DNA of 13,139 bases, taken from Ornithomonoglobus_A sp034090805. GTDB lineage: Bacteria > Bacillota > Clostridia > UBA1381. Location: the NCBI GenBank assembly GCA_034090805.1, contig JAXDRV010000128.1:1-13139 (forward strand), written 5' to 3'. Within the stretch, counting starts at the first letter, position 1, and each line of letters starts with the position of its first letter. This document shows, piece by piece, positions 13,062 through 13,139 of the stretch. The notes beneath the pieces are model-generated. The model worked only from the letters and a program-made list of their open reading frames with translations, was not told the origin of the DNA and searched no databases. Made by a program: the position numbers and the translations under genes.

Positions 13062-13085
13062 TAAAAATCATAATGGTGTGTCTGA
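13046..13085. terminator. Bidirectional terminator between converging genes
   Basis: A 15-bp perfect stem (13046-13060 with 13071-13085) and 10-nt loop. On the plus strand TTTTAATT follows; on the minus strand a run of seven T follows. The 5' arm includes the last codons and part of the stop of the XRE gene. Confidence 0.85.
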
Positions 13086-13109
13086 TTTTAATTGCCGAAT
13101 ATTTATAGC

Positions 13110-13139
13110 TTACTTATTCATAGCCTCTTCAACAGCAAC
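13110..13139 (-). CDS. 3' end of a minus-strand gene, cut by the window edge
   Basis: The minus strand enters the window in an open frame reading VAVEEAMNK and stops at TAA (13112-13110), 24 nt before the shared bidirectional terminator. The placement right before a terminator supports a real gene end. Nine residues cannot identify it. Confidence 0.5.
   Translation of the reverse strand, partial: VAVEEAMNK

Overview
The window looks like chromosomal DNA of a low-to-moderate-GC Firmicute of class Clostridia, probably a gut Oscillospiraceae/Ruminococcus-like bacterium. The basis is strong AGGAGG ribosome-binding sites, TTGACA/TATAAT promoters, an rsmG-noc gene order typical of Firmicutes, and AT-rich intergenic repeats. 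Genus-level placement is inference.

Layout, left to right. (1) Positions 1-2400, minus strand: a metal-efflux operon. A free-standing HMA metallochaperone-like protein precedes a Zn/Cd/Pb-type P1B ATPase that has no HMA domain of its own. The operon has a clear promoter and a SmtB/CadC-like operator, and ends in an intrinsic terminator. The repressor is not in the window. (2) 2425-2580: a 156-bp MITE-like long palindrome. (3) 2678-5106, minus: a two-gene cell-envelope glycosylation unit, a polyprenyl-phosphate GT2 synthase plus a GT-C membrane transferase. (4) 5152-5646, minus: a short Amidase_6-type protein. (5) 5708-7904, plus: glmM-rsmG, that is UDP-GlcNAc precursor synthesis and 16S rRNA methylation. 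(6) 7915-8879, plus: a Noc-type ParB-like protein behind a structured leader. (7) 8916-10749, plus: the eda-kdgK pair, which phosphorylates 2-keto-3-deoxygluconate and cleaves KDPG to pyruvate and glyceraldehyde-3-phosphate. (8) 11001-12280, plus: a Gfo/Idh/MocA protein resembling the GH109 NAD-dependent glycosidases.

(9) 12317-12793 is the most interesting stretch. No conventional gene is present, but it holds a compact convergent arrangement that fits a type I toxin-antitoxin locus. A minus-strand promoter drives a leader whose Shine-Dalgarno is sequestered in a hairpin, followed by a 20-codon ORF for a very hydrophobic peptide ending in Lys-Lys. Facing it, a plus-strand promoter makes a roughly 95-nt RNA without an ORF that overlaps the 3' end of the toxin message. 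About 300 bp further on, the plus-strand RNA unit is repeated (promoter, 5' tag, terminator) without a toxin ORF. A perfect 25-bp inverted repeat then precedes a small XRE-type HTH regulator (12831-13061), which shares a bidirectional terminator with a converging gene cut by the right edge.

The window therefore mixes core envelope and chromosome genes with a metal-resistance operon, a sugar-acid catabolic pair and an accessory right end built of small repeats. Motif positions were read by eye. No database search or folding program was run.
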